A DNA stretch of 64,000 bases from Kribbella solani (lineage in GTDB: Bacteria; Actinomycetota; Actinomycetes; Propionibacteriales; Kribbellaceae). Below the pieces are notes generated by a model. It was not told where the DNA came from, did not search any database, and saw nothing but the letters and a program-made list of their open reading frames with translations. Location of the stretch: positions 6,324,001 to 6,388,000 of the forward strand of contig NZ_JACHNF010000001.1 in the NCBI RefSeq assembly GCF_014205295.1, in the 5' to 3' direction. Shown piece by piece: positions 63,129 to 64,000 of this stretch (positions are counted from its first letter, which is position 1; each line of letters begins with the position of its first letter). Position numbers and translations under genes: made by a program.

Positions 63129-63222
63129 CGCCATTTGAGGGGTGAACCTCTTCGGTTGTCCCTTCACCACCCGCAGGCGGCCCGTGAAGGGACAGTTTCA
63201 GACGTTCACCTCTCAAATGGCG
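63129..63222. repeat. 94-bp nested inverted repeat
   Basis: Outer arms CGCCATTTGAGGGGTGAAC (63129-63147) and GTTCACCTCTCAAATGGCG (63204-63222) pair with one mismatch. Inner arms TGTCCCTTCAC (63157-63167) and GTGAAGGGACA (63184-63194) pair perfectly. No coding sequence is seen. The following 286 bases up to the next gene show nothing else I can name. Confidence 0.8.
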
Positions 63223-63508
63223 GGGTGGGGAAGTGGTACAGGCCGGATCGGTTTTTGGGCGGGTGGTCAGTACTTTGGCGGGGGGTGGGGTATCGCGGGG
63301 ACACGCTGGATTTGCGTGTGGGGCTACTGAATGGTCGTATCGTCCTGCGGAGCGTGATCAGTTTGGTATCGGAGTGGGTTTCGCGGGGCTCCGGTTCGAT
63401 GGGAAAATCTCGCGACTCCTGACGAAGCAGTTACCTACCGCCTGGCTAGCGCGTTGTAACCCTGTGACCACGCTGTTCGGACCCGGACTGTCGGAAAGGG
63501 GGCCGGTG

Positions 63509-64000
63509 ATGGAATCATCTCGTCGCATGGACGCTCCGCGTCTGCCGCTGACCCAGGAACCGGTCGCCGACACCGGTTCCTTTGGCGTGCGGCAGGCGGG
63601 CGGGGTACTGGAGCGGGCGCAGCGGATCGCCGACACGTTGCGCGAACAGGCCGAGCTGGAGAACGATGCCGCCCGGGACGAGGCGAGCCGGCTCCGGGCC
63701 GCGAACGAGCGGCTGAAGGCCGAGGCCGAGAGTGCGGCGCGTAAACAGCGCGCGGATGCGATGGCGGCCGCGCAACGGGTGCTGAGCGACGCTGAGCGGG
63801 CCGCTGAGCAGCTCCGGACCGAGTCCACGGCCGATGCCGAGCAGGTCCGCTCCGAAGCCGCCCAAGCCGCCGCCGAGCTCCGCGCGACGGTCGCCGCCGA
63901 AGTAGCCAAACTACGCGCCGACGCCGAAGCAGCAGCCGACCACCTGAAGTCCGAAAGCGAGAGCACCGCGGAGCGGGTGCGCGCGGAGAGTGTCGCGGCC
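63509..64000 (+). CDS. coiled-coil protein, N-terminal part (runs off the window)
   Basis: 164 codons are open to the window end. The start is ATG 63509, with GGAAAGGGGG upstream; GTG 63506 is in frame. A short Pro-rich opening (MESSRRMDAPRLPLTQEP) and a motif SFGVRQAGGVLERAQRIADTLREQAELEN precede a long Ala/Glu/Arg coiled coil with heptads (ANERLKAEAESAARKQRADAMAAAQRVL). The opening recalls DivIVA/Wag31-related cell-pole scaffold proteins, but the DivIVA signature was not seen. No firm function. Confidence 0.75.
   Translation, partial: MESSRRMDAPRLPLTQEPVADTGSFGVRQAGGVLERAQRIADTLREQAELENDAARDEASRLRAANERLKAEAESAARKQRADAMAAAQRVLSDAERAAEQLRTESTADAEQVRSEAAQAAAELRATVAAEVAKLRADAEAAADHLKSESESTAERVRAESVAA

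Noticed and set aside
62973-63422. 149-aa plus-strand frame through the repeats after clpC
   Set aside because: Its sequence is only the translation of the tandem repeats and the nested inverted repeat; no start context and no similarity.

Overview
High-GC actinobacterial chromosome (roughly 70% GC by eye, many GTG starts, tight ATGA/GTGA gene overlaps). Lsr2, FbiC (coenzyme F420 pathway), ClpC and the dacB - zinc protease - tilS - hpt - ftsH - fol - panC - nadB - nadC - coaX - lysS - lsr2 - clpC order point to Actinomycetia. The overall protein style suggests Propionibacteriales, possibly Kribbella; the genus is an inference. No rRNA, tRNA or CRISPR was found.

Layout. 1-13.8 kb (accessory and metabolic): a molybdate-uptake operon cut by the window edge, an acyl-CoA oxidase with a low-complexity insert, an acidic protein of unknown function, a structured gene-free stretch (4.56-5.06 kb), FO synthase fbiC, TetR regulators, an FtsX-type permease and a GH116 glycosidase. 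13.8-24.1 kb: three MFS transporters, two of them linked to MarR/TetR regulators with visible operators, a membrane diguanylate cyclase, a CPA2 antiporter, a thiamine-binding-like protein, an Asp-box propeller protein and a secreted EEP-fold protein. 24.2-29.6 kb: an NlpC/P60 wall hydrolase separated from its probable terminator by an intact IS3-family element (26-bp imperfect inverted repeats, AGA target duplication), a quinone oxidoreductase/MarR pair, and a pair of identical 18-bp palindromes before inorganic pyrophosphatase.

29.6-43.4 kb is a conserved housekeeping run: D-Ala-D-Ala carboxypeptidase, DUF2342 metalloprotease, tilS, hpt, ftsH, folE, a secreted S1 protease, folP, a SnoaL-like protein, folB, folK, DUF3180 and a small membrane coiled-coil protein. 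A cluster of GTGG-N4/5-CCAC palindromes follows, then an inositol-monophosphatase-family enzyme and a lone nuoD. 43.4-54.5 kb: two bacterial-PH membrane proteins, an NDUFAF7-like methyltransferase, a 2'-5' RNA ligase-like protein, and the pantothenate/NAD block (DUF2520, panC, nadB, nadC, coaX). The coaX product lacks the usual N-terminal Asp of its phosphate-1 motif. An AhpD-like protein, a lipoprotein and a DedA protein follow.

54.5-64 kb: an SPFH/NfeD pair, an ArsR-like regulator and MFS pump separated by a 42-bp palindrome that includes the pump start codon, lysS, lsr2 with two strong downstream hairpins, clpC with two ClgR-like boxes, a terminator whose 3' arm is repeated in tandem four times, a 94-bp nested inverted repeat, and the start of a coiled-coil protein that leaves the window.

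No obvious new multi-gene defence or biosynthetic system is present. The least explained signals are non-coding: the structured stretch at 4.6-5.0 kb, the palindrome cluster at 41.36-41.44 kb, the twin 18-bp palindromes at 28.9-29.0 kb, and the repeats downstream of clpC.
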